A stretch of 64,000 bases of DNA from Sclerurus mexicanus (taxonomy: Eukaryota; Chordata; Aves; Passeriformes; Furnariidae), in the NCBI GenBank assembly GCA_013396755.1, contig VWZF01002523.1, positions 248,001 through 312,000 on the forward strand. The letters run 5' to 3'. Below, piece by piece: positions 22,701-32,300 of this stretch. The notes under the pieces were generated by a model. That model saw nothing but the letters and a program-made list of their open reading frames with translations, made no database searches and was not told where the DNA came from. Every line of letters starts with the position of its first letter. Position 1 is the stretch's first letter. The position numbers and the translations under genes are program-made.

Positions 22701-25700
22701 CTTCTCCTGCCAGATGGGGTTTGTGCTGATCGGGCCGGAGAGCCGTGAGTGCACAGCCACGGGGACTTGGACTGGAGACATCCCACACTGTGAAGGTAGA
22801 GTTGCTGCTCAAGGTGTCATAGGCCTCTGGTTGACCCTGGAATGTTCTCCAGTGTCTTAGTCCTTTCATTCCAAGAGTTCAGCCTTGTAGTCCCCAGACT
22901 ACTGCTTGAAGTGTATCTCTGTCCTTTCAGCCATCACCTGCCCTGTGCTCAATGCACCACACCAAGGAGAGCTGAACTGCTCCCATCTCAATGGGAACTT
23001 CACCTTTGGTTCTACTTGTGCCTTCTCCTGCCAGAAGGGGTTTCTGCTGATGGGGCCAGACAGCCGTGAGTGCATGGCCACAGGGAGCTGGTCTGAAGAC
23101 ACCCCACTCTGTGAAGGTAGAGTTACCATTAAAGCTCAGGATGTCACTGGCCTTGGGGTGACACCAGGGTTTTCCTCAGCCTCCCAGACTGAGCAGTTTA
23201 GCCTTGTAGTATCCAGGCTGCTGCTTGAAGTGTTTCTCTGTCCCTGCAGCCATTGCCTGTCCAGTGCTCCGTGCTCCAGACTGGGGAGAGCTGACCTGCT
23301 CCCATATCCATGGGAACTTCACGTTTGGGTCTACATGTGTCTTTTCCTGCCAGATGGGATTTGTGCTGAAGGGGTCAGAGACCCGTGAGTGTATGGCTAC
23401 AGGAACCTGGACTGGGGACACTCCACAGTGCAAAGGTAGAGTTGCCTTTGTTGCACAAGGTGTCACAGGCCTTGGAGTGACCATGGGATGTCCTTGGGTG
23501 TCTTAGTCCTCTCATTCCAACAGCTGAGCCACATAGTCCAAAGAGTGTTACTTGAAGTGTGCTTCTTTACCCTGCAGCCATTACCTGCCCAGTGCTCAGT
23601 GCTCCAGACTGGGGAGAGATGAACTGCTCCCACCAGTATGGCAACTTCACCTTTGGCTCCATGTGTACCTTCTCCTGCCAGATGGGATTTGCACTTATTG
23701 GGCCAGAGAGGCGTGAGTGCATGACCACAGGGACGTGGACAGGGAATGCAACACGATGTGAAGGTAGAGTTGCTGTTCAAGGTGTCTCAGGCCTTGGGTT
23801 GACCCTGGGATGTTCTCCAGTGTTTTGGTTCTGTCATTCTAAGAGCTTAGCCTTGTCCCCAAGCTCCTTCCTGAAGTATGCTTTTTTTGCCCTGCAGCCA
23901 TGGTCTGCCCAGTGCTCAGTGCCCCAGACCAGGGAGAGATGAACTGCTCCCACCAGTATGGCAACTTCACCTTTGGTTCCACGTGTGTCTTCTCCTGCCA
24001 GACCGGGTTTGCACTGATTGGGCCAGGGAGCCAGGAGTGCATGGCCACAGGAGTCTGGACGGGGAGCACACCACAATGCAAAGGTATTGTTGCTGCTTAA
24101 GGTGTCACAGGCCTCGGGTTAACCATGGAATGTTCCCCAGGGGACCCTCTTGGTCCCCTTGTTCCAGCAGTTTAGCCTCATATTACTCAGGCTTCTGCTT
24201 GAAAGTGTATCTCTGTCCCTGCAGCCATTGCCTGCCCAGTGCTCAGTGCTCCAGACTGGGGAGAGATGAACTGCTCCCACCTCCACAGAGACTTCGCCTT
24301 TGGCTCCACGTGTACCTTCTCCTGCCAGATGGGGTTTGCACTGACAGGATCAGAGAGCCACAAATGCACAGCCACGGGAACATGGACAGGGGAAGCCCCA
24401 CGTTGTGAAGGTAGAGCTGCTGCCAGAGTGCAGGGTGTCATTTGCCTTGGGGTGACACTATGATGTTCCCCAGCCCCTTGGTCCCAGAATCTTAGTTTCC
24501 TGGTTCCCAAGCTCAGTGTACCTCTTCACTCTGCAGCCATCAACTGCCCAGTGCTCAGTGCTCCAGAACGAGGAGACCTGAATTGCTCCCATCTCCATGG
24601 CAATTTCACCTTTGGCTCCACATGTGCCTTCTCCTGCCAGATGGGGTTTGTGCTGATGGGGCCAGAGAGCCGTGAGTGCACAGCCATGGGGACCTGGACA
24701 GGGCATGCACCACACTGTGAAGGTAGAGCTGCTGTCAGACCTCAGTGTGTCGCTGGACTTGGTTGGGGTGGTGCTAAGATGTTCCTCAGCCCCTGGGAGA
24801 CAGTGTAGTCTCCCAGGCTCCATTGTGAGGCATGCCTCTTTACCCTTGCAGCCATCAAATGTTCAGCACTGACCACCCCCAAGATGGGCCAGGCTGCCTG
24901 CTCCCACCCCCTTGGGTACTTCACCTTTGGCTCCACGTGTGCCTTCTCCTGCCAGAAGGGGTTTGTGCTGTTGGGGCCAGAAAGCCACAAGTGCACGTCC
25001 ATGGGCACTTGGAGTGGGGACACCCCGCAATGCAAAGGTAAATCTCATGAACTCACACAAGTCTGGGAGTGCTCTGTTGTAGCATAGTGCTTTCCCCAGC
25101 ACCCCAGCCCACATCGGTCCATCCCCTGCCCTCCCAGCCCACATATCCCCATCCCACTACCATCAGTCCTATCCTCTTGATGCTACTGCTGTGCTTTATC
25201 TCCAGCCATCAGCTGCCCCGTGCTGGACCCCCCCAACAGAGGCCAGCTGACCTGCTCTCACGTGCATGGGAACTTCACCTACAACTCCACGTGCACCTTT
25301 TCCTGTGAGGAGGGGTTTGTTCGGATGGGAGCAGAGGTGCTCCAGTGTGAGGCCACAGGGAACTGGACCAGGCATCCTCCTATCTGTACAGGTACAGTGG
25401 GACCTCTCCTGCTCCTCTAGCACTGCAGAGGGGTCCAGCTTTCTTGCAGGTATATCTTGAATGTGGTGAGGGGCATTCTAGGGGCTGTGAAGTTCGGACA
25501 TCTCTCTAACTTGGGGGTCTGTGGATCTGTTTCAGAGGACGGTGCCTTCTTAAAGCAAGTCCTGGCTTACAGCAGTGGCACAGCCCTGACAATGGCTGGT
25601 CTTGTGCTCTCTGGGGGGCTCATTTACCTCCTTGCCAAGCGCCTCAGTGATAGAGGTATGGAAACACCTCCCACAACCCACAATGGCTTTGGCCAGGGGC

Positions 25701-26340
25701 TCTCAGGCAAGGCGGTTGCAGAATCCCAGGGGAGGGTGGGATGATCAGAAGAGTTTAACAATGTGATTGCCTCAATCCAAGTGTTTTACTTGCTGCAAGT
25801 TGCACAGCTCCGTGGCAGTTTGTTGAGCTGAAAGTGTCATCACCCAGCTTTGCAGGGCAGAGCCAGATAAACACCTTCACTGTGAAGAAGGCAGGAAATG
25901 TTTCAGCCCCCTCCCTGTTCCATCCCGTACTTGTCAAACTGTTCAATTTCAGATAATGCTGCTCCAGCTTCTCATGATCTTCACTAAATAGATCTGATTA
26001 TTTCTTTTTTATCTGCTCTTTCTCCATGGACATTTCAATACTGCTTTCAGAGGAGAAGAAGAAGCTCTTGAACCCCACCAGGTGAGAGCCTTGCTCTGCA
26101 GGAGGGTGGCTCTGCCCTGTGACTGTCACAGTTCTGTGGTCCCGCTGCTGTCACGCAGATCTGCCTGTGTGAGGCTGCTTTTATATGCAGTAGGAGCATC
26201 TTTGGGGCTGACAGGGCTGTGTTAACCCTTGCCCTTCACACACTCCTGCACTGGCCAAGGTGACACCTTTGTGTTTGCCCTCCAGTGACCTAGGATCACC
26301 AGGCACCTTCACCAACGCAGCGTACGATGCCAACCTGTGA
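19358..26340 (+). CDS. SELP: P-selectin (lectin-EGF-11 CCP-TM-tail); signal exon not seen
   Basis: Sixteen coding exons join in frame to 915 codons: 19358-19747, 19843-19950, 20063-20245, 22298-22483, 22610-22795, 22931-23116, 23250-23435, 23578-23763, 23898-24083, 24225-24410, 24537-24722, 24852-25037, 25206-25391, 25536-25655, 26051-26081 and 26286-26340. The order is C-type lectin, EGF, eleven six-cysteine CCP repeats, one transmembrane helix and a short tail. The tail (LLNPTSDLGSPGTFTNAAYD) aligns with human P-selectin (…LNPHSHLGTYGVFTNAAFD) and not with E- or L-selectin, which fixes the identity. P-selectin is stored in platelet and endothelial granules, moves to the surface on activation and tethers leukocytes through PSGL-1. 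Human SELP has nine CCPs, so this gene is longer. All exons from EGF through CCP11 are in phase 1-1, which allows exon duplication without frameshift. The signal-peptide exon upstream was not identified. Confidence 0.93.
19843..19950 (+). CDS. SELP: SELP exon: EGF-like domain
   Basis: A 108-nt phase 1-1 exon encodes SCQPSSCSQRGECVETIG through CECYPGFYGPEC. It has six cysteines in EGF spacing and is nearly identical in plan to the human P-selectin EGF domain, which is joined directly to the lectin domain. Confidence 0.95.
20063..20245 (+). CDS. SELP: SELP exon: CCP repeat 1
   Basis: A 183-nt exon encodes a sushi domain with six cysteines and the segment MNCSHPYGNFSYNSTC, close to human P-selectin CCP1 (MNCSHPLGNFSFNSQC). 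It is clearly different from repeats 2-10, which are much more like each other, so it sits outside the recent expansion. Confidence 0.94.
20246..22297 (+). other. SELP: SELP intron between CCP1 and CCP2 (2.05 kb)
   Basis: This intron is more than ten times the roughly 130-bp introns between the following CCP exons. I saw no further six-cysteine exon in it. It may mark the edge of the duplicated exon array. Confidence 0.7.
22298..22483 (+). CDS. SELP: SELP exon: CCP repeat 2
   Basis: Sushi domain opening ITCPVLSAPDWGEMNC, with six cysteines. It differs from CCP8 (24225-24410) at only about six bases by eye, two of which change the protein (Thr/Ala and Met/Thr). Confidence 0.94.
22610..22795 (+). 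CDS. SELP: SELP exon: CCP repeat 3
   Basis: Sushi domain opening ITCPVLSAPERGDLNC, with six cysteines. It is closely related to CCP9 (24537-24722); most differences cluster in the last 20 bases. Confidence 0.94.
22931..23116 (+). CDS. SELP: SELP exon: CCP repeat 4
   Basis: Sushi domain opening ITCPVLNAPHQGELNC, with six cysteines and an NFTFGSTC segment carrying an N-glycosylation sequon. Confidence 0.94.
23250..23435 (+). CDS. SELP: SELP exon: CCP repeat 5
   Basis: Sushi domain opening IACPVLRAPDWGELTC, with six cysteines. The usual NCS sequon is replaced by TCS here. Confidence 0.94.
23578..23763 (+). CDS. SELP: SELP exon: CCP repeat 6
   Basis: Sushi domain opening ITCPVLSAPDWGEMNC, continuing SHQYGNFTFGSMC, with six cysteines. 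Its first half matches CCP2 and CCP8; its SHQYGNF segment is shared with CCP7. Confidence 0.94.
23898..24083 (+). CDS. SELP: SELP exon: CCP repeat 7
   Basis: Sushi domain opening MVCPVLSAPDQGEMNC, with six cysteines. The donor is GTATTG rather than the GTAGAG of its neighbours. Confidence 0.94.
24225..24410 (+). CDS. SELP: SELP exon: CCP repeat 8
   Basis: Sushi domain opening IACPVLSAPDWGEMNC, with six cysteines. It is a near-copy of CCP2, lying exactly 1927 bp downstream of it. Confidence 0.94.
24537..24722 (+). CDS. SELP: SELP exon: CCP repeat 9
   Basis: Sushi domain opening INCPVLSAPERGDLNC, with six cysteines. It lies exactly 1927 bp downstream of its close copy CCP3. Confidence 0.94.
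24852..25037 (+). CDS. SELP: SELP exon: CCP repeat 10
   Basis: Sushi domain opening IKCSALTTPKMGQAAC, with six cysteines. Its first third diverges from the other array members, while the FTFGSTCAFSCQKGF core is shared. Confidence 0.94.
25206..25391 (+). CDS. SELP: SELP exon: CCP repeat 11 (membrane-proximal)
   Basis: Sushi domain opening ISCPVLDPPNRGQLTC, with six cysteines and an NFTYNSTC segment like that of CCP1. It is the last repeat before the transmembrane exon. Confidence 0.94.
25536..25655 (+). CDS. SELP: SELP exon: transmembrane segment
   Basis: A 120-nt exon encodes a short acidic linker, a hydrophobic helix (GTALTMAGLVLSGGLIYLL) and the stop-transfer residues AKRLSDR. The layout matches the human P-selectin transmembrane exon. 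Confidence 0.93.
26051..26081 (+). CDS. SELP: SELP exon: first cytoplasmic exon
   Basis: A 31-nt exon between CTTTCAG and GTGAGA encodes EEKKKLLNPT. Human SELP likewise splits its cytoplasmic tail over small exons, which can be alternatively spliced. Confidence 0.88.
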
Positions 26341-26341
26341 G
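26286..26341 (+). CDS. SELP: SELP exon: end of cytoplasmic tail and stop
   Basis: Encodes SDLGSPGTFTNAAYDANL and the stop TGA at 26338-26340. One base after the stop is a GTGAGC donor, so the 3' UTR is spliced. The tail carries the P-selectin sorting region, with Tyr in the TNAAYD segment where human has Phe. Confidence 0.92.
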
Positions 26342-26482
26342 GTGAGCGCTATCAAGACATTTCACAGCACTCTATTCGAAATTCACCTGGGCAGCCATCC
26401 TTCTGGCTGGAGTGCTCCCAGGTGGAGACAACTTTTGGGACCAAAGTGGGTAACACCAGCTCTTTCTCTCTTGTTCTTCCAG

Positions 26483-26815
26483 CCTGTCTGTGACTGAACC
26501 CCATGGTGACTGCCAGTGCTGCAAGCCCAGCACAAGCTGCTGCTGGGGCCCAGAGAGACTCCAAGCTTGTACCTGCAGCCTGGACCAGCGCTGCCTGTGG
26601 AGACTGTGCCCACGCTGCATGTGCCCCTGGAAGAGAAGGCAGCTGGAGACCCATCTGGAGCTGCGGGCTGCTGTCTTGTGCTCTGGGGGCAGCCTGCCAC
26701 ACAGCCCATGGACATTCCCTGTGGGGAATTTTGACATTCCTCTTTGGTTGCTCCACTTGTGCTTCCAGGGATGGGCTTGTGTCAGCAGGCCCAAATAAAC
26801 AGCTGTGTCTAACCA
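26483..26815 (+). other. SELP: SELP 3' UTR exon with poly(A) signal
   Basis: An acceptor TTCTTCCAG at 26474-26482 pairs with the donor just after the stop. AATAAA at 26794-26799 would place the cleavage site near 26815. A spliced 3' UTR is inferred from these signals alone. Confidence 0.55.
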
Positions 26816-27144
26816 GGGTCTCTGTGTGCTTGGGACAGGGCTGTCACGTGAAACGCAGGAGTTTAGGTTTCTGCCTGTCGGTACCCGCAGGAAAGTCAAG
26901 ACCTTGGTGTCTGACAGTCTGTCGGTGTCTCGTAGTAAGACCCTTCACCAAAGATTCACAAGGTTGGAGGGTACTTCGACCACCCTTGTTAGGGAGGACT
27001 CAACAGAGTAAAGACCCCTCAGCGGGTCCTGCCAAGGTGTTACCCGCTGCCAGCGACTGCAAGGACTCACTTTAACAGTTTACAGAGTAACACTTTATTA
27101 ATTCCACCCTGACGGAGCCTGTAGCCAGGCGGGGATGGTCCCTT

Positions 27145-27298
27145 CTCCCGGGCAACCACGAACAGGGCCAGAGGGCATGGCATTAACCCGCGCCAGGGGA
27201 GGTTTAGGTTGGACATTAAGAGGAGTTCTAGGTGACTAGACACTGGAATCACTGGAATGGACTGCCCAGGGAAGTCGCAGAGTCACTGTCCCTGGCGG
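27145..27298 (+). repeat. CR1 LINE fragment, plus orientation
   Basis: The stretch reads like the 3' end of avian CR1: CGGGCAACCACGAACAGG, then CGCCAGGGGAGGTTTAGG, then a GGAATGGACTGCCCAGGGA segment and a diverged TCACTGTCCCTGG. It lacks the usual terminal ATTCTATG repeats and runs into GC-rich unique sequence. The sequence from about 26900 to 27140 may belong to another old repeat but was not identified. Confidence 0.8.
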
Positions 27299-27299
27299 C

Positions 27300-28030
27300 G
27301 ACCTTACAGAGTGGATGTGGCGCTGGTGCCGGGCCACACAGGGGGCTCGGACACCCCCTCGGTGCCGTGACCCCGCGCGTGTGGGGCGGGGCCGCGCCCC
27401 GCGTCCCGCGCCCCGTGTCCGCCGCCGGCCGCCGTCGGGGGCGGCGCCNNNNNNNNNNNNNNNNNNNNNNNNNNNNNNNNNNNNNNNNNNNNNNNNNNNN
27501 NNNNNNNNNNNNNNNNNNNNNNNNNNNNNNNNNNNNNNNNNNNNNNNNNNNNNNNNNNNNNNNNNNNNNNNNNNNNNNNNNNNNNNNNNNNNNNNNNNNN
27601 NNNNNNNNNNNNNNNNNNNNNNNNNNNNNNNNNNNNNNNNNNNNNNNNNNNNNNNNNNNNNNNNNNNNNNNNNNNNNNNNNNNNNNNNNNNNNNNNNNNN
27701 NNNNNNNNNNNNNNNNNNNNNNNNNNNNNNNNNNNNNNNNNNNNNNNNNNNNNNNNNNNNNNNNNNNNNNNNNNNNNNNNNNNNNNNNNNNNNNNNNNNN
27801 NNNNNNNNNNNNNNNNNNNNNNNNNNNNNNNNNNNNNNNNNNNNNNNNNNNNNNNNNNNNNNNNNNNNNNNNNNNNNNNNNNNNNNNNNNNNNNNNNNNN
27901 NNNNNNNNNNNNNNNNNNNNNNNNNNNNNTCGGCAGGGGGAGAAGGGCAGAGTCCGAGGGGAGCGCTGGAGGTGCCGTGCCCGGGAGGGGCGGTGTTGTC
28001 GCTGCCCCGGGAAGGGAACCCCGCATGGCA
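27300..28030 (+). promoter_or_regulatory. ATF6: GC-rich island with assembly gap; probable ATF6 promoter and exon 1
   Basis: Sequence at 27300-27448 and 27930-28030 is very rich in G, C and CpG, unlike the AT-rich introns that follow. It lies just upstream of the first visible ATF6 exon. A CpG-island promoter is expected for this ubiquitously expressed gene. The initiator Met and first coding exon are probably inside the gap. Confidence 0.6.
27449..27929. other. Assembly gap (481 N)
   Basis: A run of 481 unknown bases within a GC-rich island. Open frames that read through it are artefacts. Confidence 0.99.
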
Positions 28031-29231
28031 GTGCTGCTGGAGGAGCGTGGGTGTATTGCACCTTCGTCCGTGGGGCTACAGCGCCCGGCATGCGGGATGG
28101 CCTCGTGTTTTCTTCTCTGCTGTAGGACTTTCTCCAAAGAGCTGCGCTTGCAACCTTATGCATTAATCCCCCTGTGTTTCACTGCCCGACTGCACATGCT
28201 GCTTTTTCTGCCCCGTGGATTCTCCATTGAGGGTTCTTCCCCTTGCTTTCTCTGTGCTCACTGTGTCCTGACCCATCTCCAGTACAACCCCTCGGTTATC
28301 CAGTGTAAATGACAGGTACTAGGAGTATTCTTACAGGTGTTGTAGAGCCAGTCACTGGAGAAAACGTGGGAACTGCTTGATTGTACAAGGGAAAGGTACT
28401 GCCCATCAGCAGGTTGCATCAGTGGCCTGTGTGGAGGCTCTTGCTGCACAGCTCAGGCTGTGGGTTTTTGCCATCCTTCCTATCAGTGTGCTTTCTCTTC
28501 ATTCTAACTTGCAAGTACTAACATCTGCACAGTCTACAGAGCCTCCCTTTACGAGGCAAGTTGAGAATGTAAGGAAAGGTACACTTGCAGGGTAGTTTTT
28601 AATAAGAAAATCTTTGCTATATATTTGTATGAGTTGGGTATGTGATGTTTGTCCTTTTCATGCAAGTGCTCATGAAATGCCACACTTGGCGTAGGGAACA
28701 GATGATATGGGTGCACAAGTACAAAAAAATTGAGGAAAACCCCCAGTTGTTGTTTTAAAGGTCATATGATAAATCATATGTATGAAGTGATTTTTACCTT
28801 GTTTTTCTGTTTGTTTGTTTTTATTTTTTGGAAAAGGACACTGGTGTCCCTGGCTTTAGAAGATGATGATGTCAGTTTATTCAAGTATAGGGAAACCTAA
28901 TATATACTGTTCATCAGTTCTTGAGCAAATCAGTCCTTGCTTGTGTCTTTTTTTCTGCTGGTAAACTGTCCCTGATGCTGCTTTTGTTTATAAAGTGCTT
29001 TGAGATGTAACAATGGAAGGGCATTAAATATTTTTTTCAAGGCAGATGAGGGGAAGGATGACACCAAGTTGCTAAAACCTGTTTTTTATATGAGGTGGTT
29101 CAATGAGTGGACTTAGAATTTTTGCTTTAGAAACTACCGATAAAGGAGCACTAAGAATGTGAACATGATGGCTGGTGGTGTCAATGTATTTTCCTTTTTG
29201 TCTTTCATCTTTTTCTGAACTGTCATTTCAG
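27930..29231 (+). other. ATF6: ATF6 5' intron sequence; second coding exon not found
   Basis: Between the gap and the first recognised exon I found no segment matching the human LGYFTDTDELQLEAANE region. That exon is therefore either in the gap or too diverged to see. T-rich low-complexity sequence occurs near 28800-28830. Confidence 0.5.
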
Positions 29232-29319
29232 GAAAATGATCTCTGTAACTTTCATTTTGATTTGGATTTGATGTCTTGGGACTCAGACCTTTGGAATATT
29301 ACAGGCCATGCTTTTACAG
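29232..29319 (+). CDS. ATF6: ATF6 exon: acidic activation segment
   Basis: An 88-nt exon with TTTCAG and GTAATT splice sites. It encodes ENDLCNFHFDLDLMSWDSDL, matching human [20 protein letters not shown], part of the transactivation domain (including the VN8-like acidic region). Confidence 0.93.
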
Positions 29320-32300
29320 GTAATTAATCTTGTGTATTTTGGAAGTGTGACTTCCCTCTCTGTCCCACAAGGGTGAGCTGTTACACCTTAAGTATAGTGG
29401 TAGATTACATAGAACTATTCGATGCTCTACAGCATTTTGCTCTGTGATGAGAAGTTGTGCTGTGGGTCTGTAGGATGGGTGCAGCTGGCAAGGACTGCCC
29501 TACAAGCTAAGTTTAGTACCTTTAACCTTGTTATGTTTTCTGCTGTGCCTTGCTTCAGGAATTACATAGCTGCTGTAGGGCAGTGTGTTCTTTACTGATC
29601 TCTCATTGCTAAAAACTTGTGCAGTAAAATGTCTTTATCTTCCTCTTGCAGATGCAAATGTGAAGACAGAACCCTTATCACCAGCCACTTCAAATTGTTC
29701 AGTCCCTTCTCCATCATCTGTGGACTCTCCAGTGCAGAATGTGCCTGTATGCAGAAACTTCCATGTAACACAGATAGTAGAAAAAAGCCCAGTGATCTAC
29801 TTCTCTGACCAAATTCATGGCATAAGAGGAAACAGCTTATTTTTCCAACCTGTGCAAAAGCAAATTCCCTTCAGTGATGTTTTCTTACCTCCCTCTGTGA
29901 CCCATTGGAATTAAGAGCATGTTCAGTTCTGTTTCCTCAGCTATGTTTACTGCCCTGGTTGTCAAACAAAATGCTTTCTAAAGGCTTCTAAGTCTAGCAG
30001 TTGCTGGCTTCCCATTGCTCAGCTGATGGGGAAAAGTACTTGTTGGGGTTTTTTAGTGTCACTTGGCATTGACCAGAATAAAACTGCAGAACAAAACCTT
30101 TCTCCTGTTTGTTGCAGCAGCAACACAGATATGATGAAGTACTGTGATATACTCTGAACTGCTAGCAGACACTTTTCTGTGTTTCTGAAGCATTAATCTC
30201 ATCTACTTTTTGTCCGCAGGATGATGTGGACTTCAACTGTAGCTCCCAGATGTCTCCCATCTCTCTCTACAGCAAGAGCTGCAGGAGCCCAGCATCCCCC
30301 GAAGGAGATGTGGAAAAGAAGCCTGCTGTCAGCATCTCTTCTCGATCTGGTATGAGAGAGAAAGTTACTTTGATGCCGTAGATAGTATGTGCTTTATTTT
30401 GATCCCATAGATAGTACGTGTTCTATTTTGTTCCTGTAGACAGTGCATGACTTACTTCGATCATATAGCTGGTATGTGTGTCTTGCATATGAATGATTAA
30501 GTAACAGATACTAGATATCCTATCATTTCTGACTCAAATTCTTGATCAGATAGGTTTGTTTTAAACCCATACCAAAAGCCATTTTGTTATTGCTTGAATT
30601 CTTAATTTTATGCCTTGTGATCTGACTCTCTCCTTTTCTAGGAAATAGCTCTACGAGGAACCTGAAGAGGTGTGGTCAGACAGTGTCCAGGCCTTTGATA
30701 CAACCCAAGCCCCTTTTGCCTGCTGTGCCTGAGGCTCAGGCTAACATTGGCATCCCAGCTAAAACCATCATTATTCAGACTCTTCCCACGCTTGTACCCC
30801 TGCCAAAGAATCAGCCAGTTGTTAACATCCAGCCAGCACCTCCTAAAGGTAGGTGAATTGTCTTGCCAGGTTTTGGGGGTAACATTGTGTGTGTTTGGGT
30901 TGAAGTGAGGTTTGGTGCATAAAAGGGGAGGAGTAGGAGAAGAGGTCCTACATGCTCGACTGAAAAAGTTTTAGGCCGAGAAGATGGCCTTACTCCTCTC
31001 ATAGAGTCCTATGAGAAACAGCCCTTACCTGAGTGCTATTTGGAGTGGAAGACAGTGGATTATAGTAATTCCATTATTTGGAAGGGAAGACAGACTGCTG
31101 AGCACTGGCAGCTGTGAAGATAAAACTGCTGATTTGGCAAGATCTGTAGGGACCCTCTGCTGTGCTCTGCTTGGGATGTCAGGTGGTGCATAAGGTGATT
31201 ACAGTGCTGTTCTGTCATAACCAAAGGAAGATCCAGCAGAATCAGGGTGGCTTGAAAGAAGCTGGAAAGCTTGGAGGAAGTGGTGAAAGCTTTTTTTTGG
31301 CCTGCATGAAACTGCCATAGGATGGTGGGAACATGAGTTTCTGGCTTTTTATCTCTCTAAAGAGCATTGAGTAGAATGTTGTGAAATCTGCTAAAAATTG
31401 AGAGCTGTGTCAGAGGTTAGAAAAGTTGCTTACAGCTGCAAGATATGTAAAAAAGAGGCAAGTGATTTCCTGTCCCCTGATAATTCTTCTTTGCTACAGT
31501 TGCCCCGTAACCGATTTTTGAGGTAGCTCGAGCCTCCATTTCTGAATACAAAGCCTTATTTCAGTCTCCAGCTGAGGCAGTGGGGACATTGCTTGCATTG
31601 CAGGAATTGTCAGATGCAGTTGCTATTTTCACCAGCTGATGGCTGCAGTCCCTTGCGGTTGACTGCACAGGCACTGAGGCGTGGAAGGAAAAGGAGACAA
31701 ATTCTTAAGGGCACGTATCTAGAAATTACTGCAGTAGTAAAAAATTTGTCTTCATTACTAATTGCTCTTCCATCATGAGTGCAGCCAAATCTGGAGACAC
31801 TGACATTTGTTACAAAATGCCTAAGATTGTTAGACTGCTTAAAACACAGGTCAGCACAGTCAGCGTGACCTAATTCTTATTCCTTCTGATGTTCCAGCTG
31901 ATAAAATACCATCTGGAATAAGGAATGCTGGGGATATGGATTTCTTTGGATATAAGTACAGTACTGTGAAGATCAGCTTCTCCTTTTCCCTGAAGAAAAG
32001 TCAGGGCAGTAGTCTCTGTGAGACGGTATAGAGGAAATACTTTTGGGAAAGTATTTCCATGCAATGTATTTAATTTATCTGGTGATATGTTTAAAAATTC
32101 TGTTGTACTGCTTCCATAATGAAAACCATAAGGATCTTTTTTCATCAGTCAAAAGTCCCTGCATATGACAAGTTGGAGCTACCAGTTTGAAATATCTCAT
32201 TATCTTCAAAGGAGCATGAGAAATCATATTTTTACAGTCCCTTTTATAAAAGCTTAAAGGAGAAAGCATGGTCTTAGAGCATGACATCCTTTATACATAA

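Larger units (their letters stand above)
22298..25391 (+). repeat. SELP: Tandem array of ten CCP exons, period about 312-354 bp
   Basis: CCP2 to CCP11 exons start at 22298, 22610, 22931, 23250, 23578, 23898, 24225, 24537, 24852 and 25206. Each exon is exactly 186 nt and phase 1-1, and introns are about 126-168 bp. The introns share sequence too, with a common donor context AAGGTAGAG in most copies and recurring segments about a validly spaced CCTTGGGGTGAC. This shows that whole exon-intron units duplicated in tandem. Confidence 0.93.

Noticed and set aside
19358..26340. Selectin read as E- or L-selectin
   Set aside because: The cytoplasmic tail ends in the P-selectin type TFTNAAYD motif, and the CCP number is far above six or two.
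27232..28166. Four long open frames across the N gap
   Set aside because: They exist only because unknown bases contain no stop codons.
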